Shown here one piece after another: positions 12,240 to 12,660 of a stretch of DNA of 12,660 bases. The stretch is taken from positions 1 through 12,660 of the forward strand of contig CALAFS010000199.1 in NCBI GenBank assembly GCA_937892405.1, in the 5' to 3' direction. Below the pieces are notes generated by a model that searched no databases, had not been told where the DNA came from, and worked only from the letters and a program-made list of their open reading frames with translations. Positions within the stretch are counted from its first letter, which is position 1; each line of letters begins with the position of its first letter. A program made the position numbers and the translations under genes. The stretch is from an uncultured Clostridia bacterium. GTDB taxonomy: Bacteria; Bacillota; Clostridia; Oscillospirales; CAG-272.

Positions 12240-12660
12240 TTACTTCAGAGGGACGACATCGACAGGATCTCTTCTCGTCCACATGCCGTCGGTGAAATCG
12301 GGGATCGCCTGTGCCAGTCCGCCGGCTGCGATGGACGCCTCCGAAAGGGCGGTCACACACATCCACGACGCGGCGTCGTAAACATCAATCGGCATGGGCT
12401 TTCCTTCTCTCAGGGCGTCGAAGAACACCTCGAATTCGATGTCATCAATGCCCCCGTGGGAACGGGTGGCGGCGTTTTCGTCGGCACTTCTCCAGACGGG
12501 AGGAAGGAAATCTTTTTCATATTCCGCGGCGTTGCCGAGGTGCTCGCGGATCATCTTCGTCGTATCGAAATACTCTTTCTGTCCGTCGGGGTAGACCATA
12601 TAGGGCGCCGCCTCGAACATACCGCGGGTGCCGCGGACGGAGAAGGCGCGGTTGGAGTAC
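12240..12660 (-). CDS. Gfo/Idh/MocA family oxidoreductase, C-terminal part (partial)
   Basis: The frame stays open to the right edge, so only the last 139 residues are visible and the N-terminal NAD(P)-binding domain lies outside. The visible part begins YSNRAFSVRGTRGMFEAAPYM, the beta-sheet region with the usual 'vrGt.G' motif. It ends with HGGIDDIEFEVFFDALREGKPMPIDVYDAASWMCVTALSEASIAAGGLAQAIPDF, a pattern shared by sugar-dehydrogenase-like Gfo/Idh/MocA proteins and GH109-type NAD-dependent glycosidases. Substrate is undetermined; a sugar or sugar acid is likely. The stop TAA is at 12240-12242. The internal ATG at 12620 is not a true start because the protein pattern continues upstream of it. 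Confidence 0.85.
   Translation of the reverse strand, partial: YSNRAFSVRGTRGMFEAAPYMVYPDGQKEYFDTTKMIREHLGNAAEYEKDFLPPVWRSADENAATRSHGGIDDIEFEVFFDALREGKPMPIDVYDAASWMCVTALSEASIAAGGLAQAIPDFTDGMWTRRDPVDVVPLK

Overview
The window looks like a Gram-positive, Clostridia-type bacterium of moderately high GC content, probably an uncultured gut Oscillospirales- or Christensenellales-like lineage. Supporting signs are sigma-A promoters with near-consensus boxes, strong Shine-Dalgarno (SD) sites, the lepA-hemW gene pair, DUF1292 and TSCPD proteins, a PadR/DUF1700-like/DUF4097 operon, and palindromic dispersed repeats in the intergenic DNA. The taxonomy is inference; no marker gene here fixes it.

Left edge to 522: a probable C-terminal tail of a plus-strand gene (1-42), then about 480 bp without a gene. 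This stretch holds two exact 28-bp palindromic repeats, two back-to-back perfect hairpins (the second a likely bidirectional terminator), and a GC-rich segment that folds into a branched rod and may be a small RNA (a 6S-like RNA is one guess).

523-6989: a minus-strand block. Transcription probably starts at a promoter at 6961-6989 and runs through a degenerate prephenate-dehydratase-like/ACT protein, a TSCPD cysteine protein, a phosphohexomutase (pgcA-like), the back-translocating GTPase LepA, and the heme chaperone HemW (11-bp overlap with lepA). A small acidic DUF1292 protein follows from its own consensus promoter.

7020-9562: a plus-strand block. tRNA-Leu(CAA) has its own promoter and terminator. 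About 260 bp of gene-free DNA follows, then a tightly coupled three-gene operon: a PadR repressor, a four-TM DUF1700-like protein, and a membrane-anchored DUF4097 beta-repeat protein. The operon promoter is full consensus and carries an imperfect dyad over its -35 box and spacer, which suggests autorepression by PadR. A bidirectional terminator separates it from a convergent hsp20 gene.

9567-12084: hsp20 (minus) and a PucR/CdaR-type regulator (plus) diverge from promoters whose -35 boxes touch. hsp20 has a long leader with three hairpins, and the regulator has a 19-bp palindrome just after its -10 box. A DUF1003 membrane protein follows the regulator and ends at another bidirectional terminator.

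12085-12660: an imperfect palindromic element, then the C-terminal part of a Gfo/Idh/MocA oxidoreductase on the minus strand that continues beyond the right edge.

No mobile element, CRISPR array or defence system is visible. The best candidates for something undescribed are the degenerate PheA-like protein, the folded intergenic segment at about 340-455, the PadR-DUF1700-DUF4097 envelope module with its operator, and the interlocked hsp20/regulator promoters.
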